Positions 1 through 8,895 of a stretch of DNA of 31,115 bases are shown in pieces. The position numbers and the translations under genes are program-made. The stretch is from an uncultured bacterium (GTDB lineage Bacteria > Actinomycetota > Coriobacteriia > Coriobacteriales > Eggerthellaceae). Each line of letters opens with the position of its first letter. The stretch's first letter is position 1. The stretch covers positions 1-31,115 of the forward strand of contig CAJMOJ010000017.1 of assembly GCA_905215035.1 (NCBI GenBank), read 5' to 3'. A model generated the notes under the pieces. It did no database searches. It saw nothing but the letters and a program-made list of their open reading frames with translations, and was not told where the DNA came from.

Positions 1-23
1 GCAAAACTTTTTGGGAGGAAAGG

Positions 24-57
24 AAAAAGCAGTCTGGATAATCCAAAACTGCTTTTT
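24..57 (-). terminator. Rho-independent terminator after ndk
   Basis: A 10-bp perfect stem (AAAAAGCAGT paired with ACTGCTTTTT) encloses a 14-nt loop that itself contains a short TGGAT/ATCCA pairing. It lies about 50 bases past the ndk stop. Stem ends are A- and T-rich on both sides, so it could also stop transcription arriving from the left on the plus strand. Confidence 0.75.
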
Positions 58-106
58 CTTCATGTTTTTTTAATATTGATCTATGCAACAAAGCTAATGT
101 TGTAGC

Positions 107-511
107 TCAGCCAAAAAAGATACCAATCTCACGCTCTGCTGATGCAACAGAATCACTTCCATGAATTACATTTTCATCCATAATAAGACCAAAATCACCA
201 CGAATAGTACCAGGAGCTGCTTCAGCTGGATTGGTAGCACCCATAAGAGAACGGCATTTTGCAACAGCACCCTCACCAGAAACAACCATTTTTACAACAG
301 GGCCAGAGGTGATATATTCAATCAAACCATCATAAAATGGTTTACCTTCATGCTCAGCATAGTTAGCAGCTGCTTGCTCAGCGGTAACCATACCCATTTC
401 CATACGCTCGATAGTAAGGCCAGCGCGCTCAAAACGATTAACAATCTCACCAATGTGACCATTACGAACACCATCAGGTTTGATCATTGAGTAAGTTTTT
501 TCGATTGCCAT
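107..511 (-). CDS. ndk: Nucleoside diphosphate kinase
   Basis: Transfers the gamma phosphate between nucleoside triphosphates and diphosphates through a phosphohistidine, balancing cytoplasmic NTP and dNTP pools. The 134-residue protein has the usual single-domain length. It opens with the family pattern EKTYSMIKPDGV, and the active-site histidine is in NVIHGSDS near residue 117. An AGGAAAGGA ribosome binding site sits a few bases before the ATG. It stands alone between a TPR-protein gene upstream and a terminator hairpin at 24-57, and looks monocistronic. The identification is secure; nothing is unusual in the active-site region. Confidence 0.97.
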   Translation of the reverse strand: MAIEKTYSMIKPDGVRNGHIGEIVNRFERAGLTIERMEMGMVTAEQAAANYAEHEGKPFYDGLIEYITSGPVVKMVVSGEGAVAKCRSLMGATNPAEAAPGTIRGDFGLIMDENVIHGSDSVASAEREIGIFFG

Positions 512-655
512 TGAAATTCCTTTCCTTTATTTCTGGCTTATATATTGATAGATAGCAACAACATAGTAATAGCGTTTATTGTCAGCTTATTGGTTTTTCT
601 AGATTTGCTCCTCAGCTTACATTAAACCCCTTATTAGCTTCTTATTGGTTCTTCG

Positions 656-1987
656 TTATTGGTTCTGGCTTGCAAAGTAGAGAGTGACATTGTCAACTTT
701 CCAACCAATACCATCACGCACTAACGTAATGTCGTAAGGGATATCTCCCCCCTCAGGTGATTGAGCTTTTACGTATACGTGTGCTGTACTCATTTCATTG
801 GCTTCACCTAACAACTGTGGATCAACATCTGAAACAAGCATATCTTGAAGACGCTGCTTTTTAGCATCATCCATATTCGCAACATAGACATCTGCATTTT
901 CGGGATCAGCAAACAGCTCCCCCACTACCTGCTCTTTCATAGGATAACCGTATCCTTGGGTATAGCAAAAGAGCGCACCGCCCACGAGAACTAACAACAG
1001 CAAGACCAACGTGATAATAACTTTTAATCCACGATTTTTCTTCTTTTTCTTAGGTGCTTTAGACCAATCGTCAAAATTGCCTGCATTATCTACTGGCTCA
1101 AAGAAGGTAGATTGCGATGCGTCTACTGTTTGCATAACGGTTGTTTGAGCATTGGAGAAAGCAGGATCTGAAATATCATCTTGCGCAACATCCCCGTCAC
1201 TCATGATGTCAAGCCCAGACAAATCAGTATTATCAGTAAGTTCTTCTTGCTCATCTTCTTTGTCCTCAACACGGGCAGCTACCGCAGCTACCGCACGCTG
1301 ATAATCGACATTAGCCGCATCATTAAAGGTATAGGTTCCATCAGCAAGCGCCGACTCAAAGGCACGCACGGCCTTATTCATTTTACCTGCAGCAACATAA
1401 GCTTGCCCCATATTGGCAAAAATCTTATTGCGTGTTTGTGCCGACATGTCAAACTGAAGAGCAGACTCATACGATGCAATAGCATCCATAGGCCTATCAA
1501 GCGCCATAAAACAAACGCCCAAGTTAAGCAACGCCTTAACCGGATCAGGGTTTACCTGATCAAGTGCAGCGGCACGAAATGCAGCACCTGCCTCAGCCGA
1601 CTTGCCCAGCTTAAGCATAGAATTACCCTTACCCATGTATGCTTTGTAGGGAGTTGGATAATTCGGATCATCAATTGCTGCTTGGAAATAATCCGCAGCA
1701 TCTTCGTAATCATGAGAAGAGGCATACACCATGCCAAGATTGTAGTTAACTGCACCTGCCGCATCATAAGCAGCGTCATCAGTCGCACGTGAATAAGCAT
1801 GAATTGCTTCATTAGGGTCATTGAGCTTTACCAAACAGTTGCCAATCTGGTGATAGAGCAATCCCATTTCTCCGGGAAGAAGTTCTGAGTTCTCATCCCG
1901 CAGACACTCGGTAAACAAATTAAGCGCGGTCTCATAATCATGAGAGACATAAGCACTTCGTGCTTGTTGAAAGAGATCGTTGTTCAT
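656..1987 (-). CDS. Membrane-anchored TPR-repeat protein
   Basis: A 443-residue protein of unknown exact role. Residues 1 to about 215 are tandem TPR-like helical repeats (motifs such as LLYHQIGNCLVKLNDPNEAI and ALLNLGVCFMALDRPMDAIA), a fold that binds partner proteins. Residues 240-300 are an acidic, probably disordered linker. A basic patch, APKKKKKNRG (311-320), precedes one transmembrane helix at about 321-343, followed by a C-terminal domain of about 100 residues. The positive-inside rule puts the TPR domain in the cytoplasm and the C-terminal domain outside. A GGAGAGG sequence lies about 13 bases before the ATG, further than ideal. A role as a membrane scaffold is inference; no catalytic motif is visible. 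Confidence 0.85.
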   Translation of the reverse strand: MNNDLFQQARSAYVSHDYETALNLFTECLRDENSELLPGEMGLLYHQIGNCLVKLNDPNEAIHAYSRATDDAAYDAAGAVNYNLGMVYASSHDYEDAADYFQAAIDDPNYPTPYKAYMGKGNSMLKLGKSAEAGAAFRAAALDQVNPDPVKALLNLGVCFMALDRPMDAIASYESALQFDMSAQTRNKIFANMGQAYVAAGKMNKAVRAFESALADGTYTFNDAANVDYQRAVAAVAARVEDKEDEQEELTDNTDLSGLDIMSDGDVAQDDISDPAFSNAQTTVMQTVDASQSTFFEPVDNAGNFDDWSKAPKKKKKNRGLKVIITLVLLLLVLVGGALFCYTQGYGYPMKEQVVGELFADPENADVYVANMDDAKKQRLQDMLVSDVDPQLLGEANEMSTAHVYVKAQSPEGGDIPYDITLVRDGIGWKVDNVTLYFASQNQ

Positions 1988-2084
1988 AAAATGCTACATT
2001 CCTCTCCAAAAAGGCAACTGCGAAAAATTACGCAACCCTTATTGTAACCTAGGTGATAAGCCTCGACCAAATTCACGAAAAAAG

Positions 2085-2618
2085 CTAGATTGTAGCGTTT
2101 TCGATCGTGATGGTTTCAATGACATCACCAACGCGCAAAGAGCGAACAACATCCATTCCCTCTACGGTTTGCCCAAACACGGTATAACCTGAGTCCAAAA
2201 ATGGCTGAGGACCAAGACAGATGTAGAACTGTGATCCTGCAGAATTAGGGTCTTGAGACCGTGCCATAGCAAGCGTACCATCGAGGTGTTTATTTTCAGG
2301 ATTAGTGGAAAATTCCTCTTTAATCGTGTAGCCAGGACCACCGGTACCTAAACCTGCAAAAGGATTACCCTCAGCTGCACGCACCTGCTCAGAATCAAGC
2401 ATGCGCGTATTAGGACAACCACCCTGAATAACAAAGTCAGGAACATAACGATGGAATTTCAAATTGTCATAAAATCCTTTTTGCGCAAGCTCAATAAAAT
2501 TGCCGACATGAATAGGGGCATTCTCTCCATGGAGCACCACCGTAATATCCCCTTTTGATGTTTTAATATGAGCAATCTCTGCTCCATTTGGCTTATATTC
2601 TGGCGTATACAATGCCAT
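2085..2618 (-). CDS. Cyclophilin-type peptidyl-prolyl cis-trans isomerase
   Basis: Catalyses cis-trans isomerisation of Xaa-Pro bonds during protein folding. The 177-residue protein is a single cytoplasmic cyclophilin domain without a signal peptide. Family motifs include FHRYVPDFVIQGG (catalytic Arg and the FxxQGG core), LAMARSQDPNSAGSQFYICL and YTVFGQTVEGMDVV. An in-frame ATG exists at 2657, but the start at 2618 (MALYTPEYKPNG) is preferred because AAAGGA lies about 7 bases upstream and the extra 13 residues fall outside the domain. It is followed by a short gap and the TPR-protein gene on the same strand. Confidence 0.93.
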   Translation of the reverse strand: MALYTPEYKPNGAEIAHIKTSKGDITVVLHGENAPIHVGNFIELAQKGFYDNLKFHRYVPDFVIQGGCPNTRMLDSEQVRAAEGNPFAGLGTGGPGYTIKEEFSTNPENKHLDGTLAMARSQDPNSAGSQFYICLGPQPFLDSGYTVFGQTVEGMDVVRSLRVGDVIETITIENATI

Positions 2619-2704
2619 AACACAGTCCTTTCTTATATGGTTCCGTCGATACAGCACGGATATGCCTCGTGCCTACTAGCACGCTCTCTGACAATCACTC
2701 CTTG

Positions 2705-2744
2705 CGTATCATTTACGGTAAATACGTATCATTTACGACAAATA
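2705..2744. repeat. Two tandem 20-bp near-identical repeats
   Basis: Two head-to-tail copies of a 20-bp unit starting CGTATCATTTACG and differing at two positions. The first copy contains the inverted repeat ATTTAC-G-GTAAAT; in the second copy the dyad is degraded. The pair lies between the tRNA-Arg gene and the cyclophilin start, both on the minus strand, so it sits in the cyclophilin's upstream region. An operator role is possible but unproven. Confidence 0.6.
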
Positions 2745-2789
2745 CTTACGAGTACCTGTCGGTCAGCTTAGCTCCCCAACAACAAAAAA

Positions 2790-2866
2790 TGGCGCCCTCT
2801 ACAGGGTTCGAACCTGCGGCCTTCTGCTCCGGAGGCAGACGCTCTATCCAACTGAGCTAAGAGGGC
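2790..2866 (-). tRNA. tRNA-Arg, anticodon CCG
   Basis: Read on the minus strand, this 77-nt gene folds into a standard cloverleaf. The 7-bp acceptor stem pairs GCCCTCT with AGAGGGC, the D arm is GCTC/GAGC, and the anticodon loop is CTCCGGA, giving anticodon CCG. The T loop is TTCGAAC and the discriminator is G. The 3' CCA is encoded, and six T residues follow almost at once. It decodes the CGG arginine codon. Confidence 0.96.
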
Positions 2867-2960
2867 ATGGTACTAAGCAGACCTCTCGTGAGTTAAAAAA
2901 CACACTTAAGCTATTATTACATACATCATCACACATTCATCCATTTTCAAGGGAATAACC

Positions 2961-4337
2961 ATGACTGATTCTTTCTCTTCCGATGCCGAACATCTAGAAA
3001 CACTTACGATCACTGATCTCTCTTATGGATCAGCTGGCATTGGACGCCCCCTGTCAGGATCACGGGCAGGAAAAGTAATTTTTGTCGATGGGGTTGTCCC
3101 TGGAGATACTGTTGTCGTAGAAGTTGTCCAAGAAAAGAAGTCGTTTGCACGAGCACGCTTAGTCTCATTGGTAGAGCCAAGCCCTGAGCGCGTGAATCCT
3201 CCTTGTCCTGTCTGCAATGAATGTGGTGGTTGTCCCTGGATGCAAGTAGCCTATAGCGCGCAACAAACGTATAAGCGCAAGGCAATTGTCTCTCAGCTTG
3301 GCCGTGCTCTTAAACTACCTGACGATGAAGCTCAAGCGTTTGTTGCGCCTACGCGCGCGTCAAAACGTGAGCTAGGATTTCGCAACAAGCTTGAGATGGG
3401 TGCGCACATGGAGCACCAGGCACAAGCGGGGAAACGCGAACAATTCCAACTGGGGTTTTATGCGCGCGCCTCGCATGACCTTGTATGCCCTAAACGTTGT
3501 CTTGTCGGAGCAAAAGGTATAGAAAAAGCGCCCGGAGCTTTGAGGGGCGCGCTCTCTTTTTTGTCAAATAGTCAATCCTTGGGAATATATCGTGTAGGCG
3601 TACGTCATAGCATGCGCACCCATGACACCGAAATTGCACTCTGGACACCCCCAGGAGCGTTTCCCCGCAAAGCCGTCGCGCGCGTAGTGGGAAGCGCCCT
3701 TCCCGCTACCAGCATCGTACGTGTTATGGCTCATCCAGGAAAGGCGCGTGCCATTAAAGGTGTTGAGGCGCTTTCCGGTAAAGGCTATTGGACTGAGCAA
3801 CTCGCAGGTTTTACCTACAAGATCTCTGCTCCTAGCTTCTTTCAAATCAACACCGCTCAAGCTGAGACCATGATCGATCTTGTTCTTGAGTATGCCGCCG
3901 TTGATGAAACATCCCTTGTTGCGGACCTCTATTGTGGTGCGGGTACTTTCACCCTACCCCTTGCCGCGCAAGGCGCCTGTGTTGTAGGTGTAGAGTCAGC
4001 AGGATCGTCAGTAAGAGACTTGCGGCGCAATGCACAAGAGGCAAATCTTGATATAACTATTATTGGTGGAGACGCGACTCGTGAATTACCAGCACTCGGC
4101 AACCTTGACGTGCTCGTCGTTGATCCGCCTCGCGCAGGACTTATGCCAGAAATTATCACGAGTATCGCACAAACGCACGCAAAACGAGTCGTGTATGTTT
4201 CGTGCGATCCTGCTACCTGGGCACGCGATGTTGCTCGCTTACACGAAGTAGGTTATACGCTCTGCAAAGCAACACCTGTTGACCTTTTTCCTCAGTCATA
4301 TCACATTGAAACAGTAAGTCTTCTTGTGAAAAAATAG
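2961..4337 (+). CDS. rlmD: TrmA/RumA-family RNA (uracil-C5)-methyltransferase
   Basis: SAM-dependent enzyme that makes 5-methyluridine in rRNA, probably 23S rRNA. An N-terminal TRAM domain (about 12-70) is followed by the iron-sulfur cysteines C82-x5-C88-x2-C91 and C176, the spacing known in RumA. The SAM site reads LVADLYCGAGTFTLPLA. DPPRAGL and the catalytic cysteine C415 in YVSCDP follow, with the general base E450 in HIETVS. An AAGGGA ribosome binding site precedes the ATG. It is the only plus-strand gene in the left third of the window and converges on rsfS with about 22 bases between. The family is certain; the exact target base (RlmD, RlmC or dual) cannot be told from sequence, so the symbol is the conventional one. 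Confidence 0.9.
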   Translation: MTDSFSSDAEHLETLTITDLSYGSAGIGRPLSGSRAGKVIFVDGVVPGDTVVVEVVQEKKSFARARLVSLVEPSPERVNPPCPVCNECGGCPWMQVAYSAQQTYKRKAIVSQLGRALKLPDDEAQAFVAPTRASKRELGFRNKLEMGAHMEHQAQAGKREQFQLGFYARASHDLVCPKRCLVGAKGIEKAPGALRGALSFLSNSQSLGIYRVGVRHSMRTHDTEIALWTPPGAFPRKAVARVVGSALPATSIVRVMAHPGKARAIKGVEALSGKGYWTEQLAGFTYKISAPSFFQINTAQAETMIDLVLEYAAVDETSLVADLYCGAGTFTLPLAAQGACVVGVESAGSSVRDLRRNAQEANLDITIIGGDATRELPALGNLDVLVVDPPRAGLMPEIITSIAQTHAKRVVYVSCDPATWARDVARLHEVGYTLCKATPVDLFPQSYHIETVSLLVKK

Positions 4338-4359
4338 CCCTATCGCTTAAAAATCATTG

Positions 4360-4818
4360 CTATTCAGCTTGCTCGCAACGCTCTACCAGCTTAGCAATAC
4401 GATCCGAATACTCTGGATCAGTAATACCTGCTTCCGCAAGATCCACTACAGGAGCATCACTCCATAGGCTTTCTAGACGATAGTACTCACGAGCTTCAGG
4501 CTGAAAGACGTCAACAACAAAACGTCCATAATCAAGAATCTCCCACGAACGATCACGAGTCCCTTCACGCGAGATGGGCTTGATATGCGCTTGATTGCGT
4601 AAGCACTCTTCAATATATTCCAAAATAGATTCAACTTGAGGAGTATTGCGCGCTGTCACAATAACAAAGTAATCCGTTACATCCACAAGAGAGCCTACTT
4701 CAAGCACCATAATGTCAGTTGCTTTGCGCTCATCAGCAGCTTTTGCTGCAATTAAAGCCATTTCCCGTGATGTCATCGTTTCACTGTTTGTTTCATTATT
4801 TTCAACTTCAGCGCTCAT
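4360..4818 (-). CDS. rsfS: Ribosome silencing factor RsfS
   Basis: Binds ribosomal protein L14 on the large subunit and blocks subunit joining when nutrients are scarce. The 152-residue protein has the RsfS/YbeB/Iojap core with the hallmarks DYFVIVTARNTPQVESI and WEILDYGRFVVDVFQPEAREYY. The first 20 or so residues are a polar extension rich in Glu, Asn and Thr. GAGGAGGGCGC gives a strong ribosome binding site at the ATG. It lies downstream of yqeK and nadD on the same strand, the conserved nadD-yqeK-rsfS order of many Gram-positive bacteria. Confidence 0.95.
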   Translation of the reverse strand: MSAEVENNETNSETMTSREMALIAAKAADERKATDIMVLEVGSLVDVTDYFVIVTARNTPQVESILEYIEECLRNQAHIKPISREGTRDRSWEILDYGRFVVDVFQPEAREYYRLESLWSDAPVVDLAEAGITDPEYSDRIAKLVERCEQAE

Positions 4819-4834
4819 GCGCCCTCCTCAGTAC

Positions 4835-4890
4835 TATCTTGCTCTTGTAGTCTTGTTTTTATGGTCTTGTTCTTAGGATTTTGTTCTTAT
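4835..4890. repeat. Four degenerate 14-bp tandem repeats
   Basis: Four consecutive 14-bp units, read on the plus strand as TATCTTGCTCTTGT, AGTCTTGTTTTTAT, GGTCTTGTTCTTAG and GATTTTGTTCTTAT. They share a TCTTGTTCTT core. The array fills most of the yqeK-rsfS gap and includes the yqeK stop codon. Origin by slippage is likely; no function is evident. Confidence 0.6.
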
Positions 4891-5564
4891 GATCGTAGTT
4901 TAACGCAGTGATTCCAAACTTTAACTGCATCCAAATTGAGAGGCCTTCCCGAATCGATCAAGAAAGACAAATTCTCTTGTTGGACCGCACAATACAAATC
5001 AAACAAATCCATCTTTCCAATACGGTTATAAAGCTCTCGGTATACCGGCACATAATGTCCCGGTTCGATTTTGTCGGCAACATAGATAATCATATCCAGT
5101 TTTGACATATTAGGTGCACCTATCGTATGGCGCTCGATTGCTTGATAGAGACCATGATCAAACTCAGGGTGTTCATCTGCCAATACCGCTGCAGCAGTAG
5201 GACCATGCAAAAGCCACGGCATATTGTTGACAATATCTGGATCAATATCAAGACCATACGTATCAACACGATCGCGCAATTCTTCATCAGTAAGCGCTTT
5301 ATCCCAGTCATGCAGCAATCCTGCCATGCGTGCCATATCCGGATCAACACCATATGCTTTTGCCATAAGACGTGCAGTTTTTGCTACATTGACGCTATGA
5401 GCAAGACGTGAAGCCTTTACGCGTTGCTTTAAGAGTTTTTTCATTTCTTTATAGTGAGTCTTGCTGTATGGGGACCACTCTTTTTCTGGTGCGACCACCT
5501 GCTCTGCAATGGTTGCATTTTCTGTAATAATCACGTCCGATTCAGATTCGGATTCAGACGTCAT
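4887..5564 (-). CDS. yqeK: YqeK-type HD-domain hydrolase (probable Ap4A hydrolase)
   Basis: HD-superfamily metal-dependent phosphohydrolase; known YqeK proteins cleave diadenosine tetraphosphate symmetrically to ADP. The core starts at RVKASRLAHSVNVAKTARLMA (first metal-binding His) and continues with AGLLHDWDKAL (the HD dyad) and IERHTIGAPNMSKLDMIIYVADKIEP, all typical. The start at 5564 (MTSESESESD) has GGAGAG four bases upstream; in-frame ATGs at 5576 and 5606 are poorer. About 45 residues precede the core, longer than usual, and the extension opens with an SESESESD run encoded by a short hexamer repeat. It sits between nadD and rsfS. Confidence 0.9.
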   Translation of the reverse strand: MTSESESESDVIITENATIAEQVVAPEKEWSPYSKTHYKEMKKLLKQRVKASRLAHSVNVAKTARLMAKAYGVDPDMARMAGLLHDWDKALTDEELRDRVDTYGLDIDPDIVNNMPWLLHGPTAAAVLADEHPEFDHGLYQAIERHTIGAPNMSKLDMIIYVADKIEPGHYVPVYRELYNRIGKMDLFDLYCAVQQENLSFLIDSGRPLNLDAVKVWNHCVKLRS

Positions 5565-5700
5565 ATTTCTCTCCATAAGTGCAGTGTTTGTAAAAGGAAC
5601 ATACATACTGGCTCACCCCTCAAAAGCCTTCATAGTTCGGTTTTTGCAAACGTTACCGTTAATCCTCTTCTCTTCCCTACTCTACCCATAAGTAGAGACA

Positions 5701-6402
5701 TCAATCACCTACGCGACCATTCTTGTGATCGTTTTCGTGATCACGATAGTGATAGAGATTCTCCGCCTCGATTACGAGCCGCACGGGCTCAGGGATAAGA
5801 TACCTAATTGATCCTCCCGAAGCGATGCGTCTCCGTAAATCAGTCGATGAAATATCAAGCGACGGAGCATGTATAAATTCTACGGTAAAACCTGCCTCTT
5901 GCAGCGATTTCTTAATCGCTTTGTCACCTATGAGTTTTGTTCCTGGTCTATTGATGCCCACAAAAGACGCTAATTGCGACAATTCTTGAGCATCCTTCCA
6001 ATTAGCGAGCGTTGCAATAGAGTCTGCTCCAGCAATGAAGTAAAGTTTTACATTGGAAGGATAATGAGCTCGAAGCGTTTTAAGCGTATCAACCGTATAC
6101 GTAATCCCGCTTCGTTCAACCTCAAGCGAACTCACATCAAAATGAGCATTATCTTGAACAGCCAAACGACACATTTCTAATCGTTTTAGAGGCGAGAGCT
6201 GCTCTTGATCAATTTTATAAGGCTGCCTACCCGCAGGCATGAATACCACTGCATCAAGCTCTAATTTATCACGTGCTTGCTCAGCAACAGCCAAGTGACC
6301 AAGATGAATAGGGTCGAATGTCCCGCCCATGATGCCTAATGCATAGGATCTATTAGGACAGTCTTGCCCCAATGTATCAAATCGCTCACAGATTACCGCC
6401 AT
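5701..6402 (-). CDS. nadD: Nicotinate-nucleotide adenylyltransferase
   Basis: Adenylates nicotinate mononucleotide to deamido-NAD in NAD biosynthesis. The 233-residue protein carries the nucleotidyltransferase signature GGTFDPIHLGHL at about 26-37 (HxGH in the form HLGH), the substrate-loop sequence MPAGRQPYK and the C-terminal ISSTDLRRRI motif. About 20 residues precede the Rossmann core, slightly more than usual. The C-terminus YHYRDHENDHKNG is a His/Asp-rich tail encoded by a short repetitive stretch. AAGGG lies 8 bases before the ATG. It begins the nadD-yqeK-rsfS set. Confidence 0.96.
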   Translation of the reverse strand: MAVICERFDTLGQDCPNRSYALGIMGGTFDPIHLGHLAVAEQARDKLELDAVVFMPAGRQPYKIDQEQLSPLKRLEMCRLAVQDNAHFDVSSLEVERSGITYTVDTLKTLRAHYPSNVKLYFIAGADSIATLANWKDAQELSQLASFVGINRPGTKLIGDKAIKKSLQEAGFTVEFIHAPSLDISSTDLRRRIASGGSIRYLIPEPVRLVIEAENLYHYRDHENDHKNGRVGD

Positions 6403-6458
6403 AATTGATGCCCTTGTTATCCCTTGCCACCCTTGCCCAAGCTAGCGATTTTTTATGC

Positions 6459-6484
6459 TAGCTATTCTGGCTTGAGAATAGCTA
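6459..6484 (-). terminator. 10-bp hairpin between proA and nadD
   Basis: TAGCTATTCT and AGAATAGCTA pair perfectly around a 6-nt loop, 13 bases past the proA stop. A strong T tract is lacking on the minus strand. The upstream arm overlaps a GCTAGC (457-462) that could pair instead with another GCTAGC at 441-446. A weak terminator or processing hairpin is the best reading. Confidence 0.5.
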
Positions 6485-6496
6485 CTCCTCTTTGAA

Positions 6497-7756
6497 CTAG
6501 CTTCTAATCTGTCCATTTCCTCGTATGAGATATTTATATGTTGTAAGCGCATCGAGCGCAAATGGACCACGAGCATGCAACTTTTGTGTCGAGATACCAA
6601 TTTCGGCACCTAAGCCAAATTCGCCACCATCAGTAAACCGCGTCGAAGCATTTACGTATACAGCAGCAGCATCAATAGAGCACAAAAAGAGATCCTGAGC
6701 TTTTTCATCCTGAGCAATAATAGCTTCCGAATGATGCGTGCCATAACGATTAATGTGCGTGATAGCCTCATCAATCCCTGATACTACCTTGATTGAAATG
6801 TCCATATCAAGATATTCACGACCCCAGTCATCAACGGTAGCTTCCTCAACCGACACACCCATCGATGATGCCACAGCACGCGTTGCCTCATCGCCATGAA
6901 TAGTTACCCCAGCTTGTGCGAGAGCATCCACAATCAAAGGCAGTGCAGTGTCTGCAATAGCTTCATCAACAAGCAATGATTCCGCTGCGTTACACACACC
7001 CGTTCGTTGCGTTTTGGCATTGATGATAATAGGAAGAGCTTTAGTAAGATCTGCCGATTGATGGATATAAATATGACAATTGCCTGTACCCGTTTCAATC
7101 ACAGGAACACGCGCATGATCCACACAATGCTGGATGAGACCCGCGCCACCACGAGGGATCAAAACATCAATAAGACCACGCAGACCCAATAATTCATCAG
7201 TCTCTGAGCGATCAGTTGAACGAATTGAAACGATTGCATCTTTGGGCATACCCGCATTATAGGCCGCCATAGAAAGCAGATCAGAGATCGCAAGATTTGA
7301 ATTAACTGCTAAAGAACCGCCACGCAACACACACGCATTACCGCTCTTGATGCAAATACCTGCAGCATCCGCTGTTACATTCGGACGCGCTTCGTAAATC
7401 ATAGCAACAACACCCATAGGAACCGTAACACGTACAATTTCAAGCTCATTATCAAGCATGCGTGTCTCAAGAATTTTACCCGTTGGATCATCAAGAGCAG
7501 CCAAGTCTTCCAAAGCTGAAGCAATTGACTCAATACGATCTTTATCCAGATAGAGGCGATCAAGAATAGGTTTACTTACTCCTGTTTTTTCTCCATACGC
7601 CATATCTTTGGCATTAGCCTCACAAATGAGTTCAACATTATCGCGAAGTACATTTGCCATTGCATAGAGCGCCTTGTTACGCTGTTCTTCTGTTGTCATT
7701 GCCATTGCAGTGCTAGCAGCTTTTGCACGCTCGGCTGCTTGATACGCCTCACTCAT
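6497..7756 (-). CDS. proA: Gamma-glutamyl phosphate reductase
   Basis: NADPH-dependent reduction of gamma-glutamyl phosphate to glutamate semialdehyde, the second step of proline synthesis. The 419-residue protein is of normal length. It has the family sequences YEARPNVTADAAGICIKSGNAC and LIPRGGAGLI, the catalytic cysteine in RTGVCNAAESLL, and FTDGGEFGLGAEIGISTQKLHARGP near the end. Its ATG overlaps the proB stop (ATGA), so the two are translationally coupled. The reversed order proB-proA on the minus strand is the usual one. Confidence 0.97.
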   Translation of the reverse strand: MSEAYQAAERAKAASTAMAMTTEEQRNKALYAMANVLRDNVELICEANAKDMAYGEKTGVSKPILDRLYLDKDRIESIASALEDLAALDDPTGKILETRMLDNELEIVRVTVPMGVVAMIYEARPNVTADAAGICIKSGNACVLRGGSLAVNSNLAISDLLSMAAYNAGMPKDAIVSIRSTDRSETDELLGLRGLIDVLIPRGGAGLIQHCVDHARVPVIETGTGNCHIYIHQSADLTKALPIIINAKTQRTGVCNAAESLLVDEAIADTALPLIVDALAQAGVTIHGDEATRAVASSMGVSVEEATVDDWGREYLDMDISIKVVSGIDEAITHINRYGTHHSEAIIAQDEKAQDLFLCSIDAAAVYVNASTRFTDGGEFGLGAEIGISTQKLHARGPFALDALTTYKYLIRGNGQIRS

Positions 7757-8880
7757 TCGAACACCACCAAATCATCTCGATGCACAACAGGATGTTGTGC
7801 CAAATTCACAAAGAGCTCGTTTTGCTTAATTTCTGTTTGCGTTTTTCCACACGCAAGTTCTACTTCAGATGAAGATGCACCTGCACGACCACGTGCAATG
7901 GTTAGATCCTCATTATCTTTAATGTCAATACTATCACCGGGCTGGAATGATCCACGCACGCTTGTAATCCCTACCGCTAAAAGGGATGAACCCGCATCGA
8001 TAAGAGCCTTTTTTGCTCCTTCATCAACAACCACCGCACCTTTAGGAGTATCTCCAAGTGCGATCCAGAGCTTTTTAGGCGTAATGTCATGATGAATCTC
8101 ATGAGCACTAAAGCGCGTGCCAATCTCTTCACCCGAAACAATACGCACCAAAGCGTGAGGTTTTTTGCCATAGCAAATCACCATATCAATGCCCGCTGTC
8201 ATAAGTACGCGCGCCGATCGAATCTTTGTAATCATGCCCCCCGATCCCATTTTAGAGCCAGCGCCGCCCGCGCTAGCCATAATGTCAGAAGTAATGCGAG
8301 AGACATGATTAATGAGAGGCGCATCAGGATTGATAGCAGGATTTTGCGCATAAAGCCCTTCAATATCTGAAAAAATCACGCACAACTCTGCACCAACCAA
8401 ACAAGATACCAACGCCGCCAACGTATCATTGTCGCCAAAACGAATTTGCTCAACACTCACCGTGTCGTTTTCGTTAATGATAGGAATAACATCGAGCTGC
8501 AAAAGACGCTCAAGGGTATCGCGCGCATGAAGATAGGCAGCTCTGTCACGTGTTGTTTGACGGGTAATCAAAATAACCGATGTGGTTAAACCGACCTCAT
8601 CACACACCTGAGCATAGGCACTCATCAAAATATTTTGGCCAACGCTTGCCGCTGCTTGCAAGGTCGGCATATCACTTGGACGCTCAGAGATCCCCAAACG
8701 CTCAAGACCGCACCCAATGGCACCACTCGTAACCACAATAGGCTTCCAGCCCTGTTGTTTAAGTTCTGCAAGTTGGCCTGCCAAATCTCGCAAAAAGCCC
8801 CTATTGAGAGAACCCTGTTCATCAACCAAAGTTGAAGTGCCAATTTTGACCACAATGATGTGTGAATTATTGTTTGCCAT
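7753..8880 (-). CDS. proB: Glutamate 5-kinase with PUA domain
   Basis: Phosphorylates glutamate in the first, usually proline-feedback-controlled, step of proline synthesis. Residues 1 to about 255 form the amino-acid kinase domain (VVKIGTSTLVDEQG, VTSGAIGCGLERLG, INENDTVSVEQIRFGDNDTLAALV, GSGGMITKIRSARV). About 280-370 form the C-terminal PUA domain (KGAVVVDEGAKKALIDAGSS). The 375-residue length fits the PUA-containing class. The ribosome binding site is weak and the start lies 15 bases past the obgE stop, so coupling to obgE is likely. Confidence 0.97.
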   Translation of the reverse strand: MANNNSHIIVVKIGTSTLVDEQGSLNRGFLRDLAGQLAELKQQGWKPIVVTSGAIGCGLERLGISERPSDMPTLQAAASVGQNILMSAYAQVCDEVGLTTSVILITRQTTRDRAAYLHARDTLERLLQLDVIPIINENDTVSVEQIRFGDNDTLAALVSCLVGAELCVIFSDIEGLYAQNPAINPDAPLINHVSRITSDIMASAGGAGSKMGSGGMITKIRSARVLMTAGIDMVICYGKKPHALVRIVSGEEIGTRFSAHEIHHDITPKKLWIALGDTPKGAVVVDEGAKKALIDAGSSLLAVGITSVRGSFQPGDSIDIKDNEDLTIARGRAGASSSEVELACGKTQTEIKQNELFVNLAQHPVVHRDDLVVFE

Positions 8881-8895
8881 CTACTCAATCGCTAT

